From a virus: a DNA stretch of 43,907 nucleotides. The stretch covers positions 1-43,907 of the IMG/VR virus record IMGVR_UViG_3300036852_000352; one strand, written 5' to 3'. Under the pieces are notes generated by a model that did not search any database, was not told the origin of the DNA, and saw only the letters and a list, made by a program, of their open reading frames with translations. Positions 43,621 through 43,907 of this stretch are shown here, piece by piece (position 1 is the first letter of the stretch; every line of letters starts with the position of its first letter). The position numbers and the translations under genes were made by a program.

Positions 43621-43907
43621 CTTTCACCTACCACGGCCGCCACCGGGTCGTTGAGGACCCCGAGGTCCGCTTCACGAAGAAGCTGGACCTGATCATCACC
43701 GGCACCGACGCCGACCACGGCGAGGCCAGAACGTTCCGCGTCGACCGGATCACAGGAAGGATCACCCACGTTGCTCCCCGCAACCGAACGGGGTCGCCGC
43801 AAGCGCCGGGAGTACCCCACTGCGGTGGGCCGTCCGGCGCTCGTCACCGGCCCCGACCTGGAAAGAGTGCAACAGAGGATCCGTTCGTTCCACGCCCGAG
43901 GTATGTC
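43611..43907 (+). CDS. WYL-like domain protein (partial at window end)
   Basis: GTG 43611 begins IAFTYHGRHRVVEDPEVRF and TKKLDLIITGTDADHGEARTF, then FRVDRITGRITHV: the short strand set plus FR-x-DRI typical of WYL-type ligand/nucleotide-sensing modules in actinophages. The frame runs off the end. Across the junction it stays open to 543, 211 codons in all, overlapping the HTH gene for about 475 bp. The recognisable domain stops around the HTH start, so the rest is probably a shadow or a lost stop. Confidence 0.55.
   Translation, partial: MRIAFTYHGRHRVVEDPEVRFTKKLDLIITGTDADHGEARTFRVDRITGRITHVAPRNRTGSPQAPGVPHCGGPSGARHRPRPGKSATEDPFVPRPRYV
43704..43907. repeat. Terminal redundancy, right copy
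   Basis: Same 204 bp as 1-204; the one difference is C at 43817 where the left copy has T. Confidence 0.97.
43771..43907 (+). CDS. Second copy of HTH gene start (partial)
   Basis: Duplicate of the first 137 bases of the gene at 68 because of the terminal overlap. Codon 16 reads Pro here and Leu in the other copy. Confidence 0.85.
   Translation, partial: MLPATERGRRKRREYPTAVGRPALVTGPDLERVQQRIRSFHARGM

Overview
The window is an essentially complete genome of a tailed phage (siphovirus type) of a high-GC actinobacterium, most probably Streptomyces. The evidence is the high GC content with GC-rich third codon positions, many GTG/TTG starts, an HK97-type head and non-contractile tail module, and a homologue of the SsgA-like sporulation proteins, a family confined to morphologically complex actinomycetes. 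The last 204 bases repeat the first 204 with one mismatch, so the unit is about 43.7 kb and the ends are an assembly or circular-permutation overlap, not real gene boundaries.

Layout on the circle. (1) 42.1 kb through the junction to 11.2 kb: a long rightward run of small, overlapping early/middle genes. It holds an HU-like protein, an HTH protein, endonuclease VII, a Cas4-like exonuclease, an ssDNA-binding-like protein, a DUF3310 protein, a GH25 lysozyme, a primase-polymerase, a MazG-like hydrolase and the SsgA-like protein. (2) 11.3-31.85 kb: the leftward structural operon. In transcription order it encodes small and large terminase, portal, ClpP-type protease, major capsid protein, a cassette of beta-rich accessory proteins with a holin-like protein, head-tail connector, two tail-tube-like proteins, frameshifted tail chaperones, tape measure, one very large minor tail protein and a C1q-like protein. 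(3) 31.85-32.2 kb: an AT-rich divergent control region. (4) 32.2-36.3 kb: rightward accessory genes including an FtsK/TraB-like translocase preceded by a 267-bp structured non-coding stretch. (5) 36.4-40.2 kb: leftward genes including an excisionase-like HTH protein and a RepA-like helicase whose 3' end overlaps an array of 12 GGTTTCG iterons plus two perfect DnaA boxes. (6) 40.3-41.6 kb: rightward Acb2/Tad1-like small protein, CHAP lysin and holin. (7) 41.6-42.06 kb: non-coding DNA with an rRNA-leader-like boxA and an abnormal tRNA-like element.

How it works together: terminase, portal, protease and capsid build and fill the head, and connector, tube, tape measure and tail tip build the tail. 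The primase-polymerase, RepA-like helicase, ssDNA-binding protein and Cas4-like nuclease form a replication/recombination set acting on a plasmid-like iteron origin. Two lysins of different chemistry and two holin candidates serve lysis. No integrase or clear ParA/ParB was seen. Together with the iteron origin and TraB-like ATPase this allows either a lytic phage or a phage-plasmid; the sequence alone does not decide.

Most interesting points: the phage SsgA-like protein, the iteron/DnaA-box origin inside the 3' end of repA, the possible nucleotide-sponge (Acb2/Tad1) gene, the FtsK-like gene with its structured repeat-bearing upstream region, an overprinted gene inside the Cas4-like reading frame, and the 119-nt tRNA-like element.
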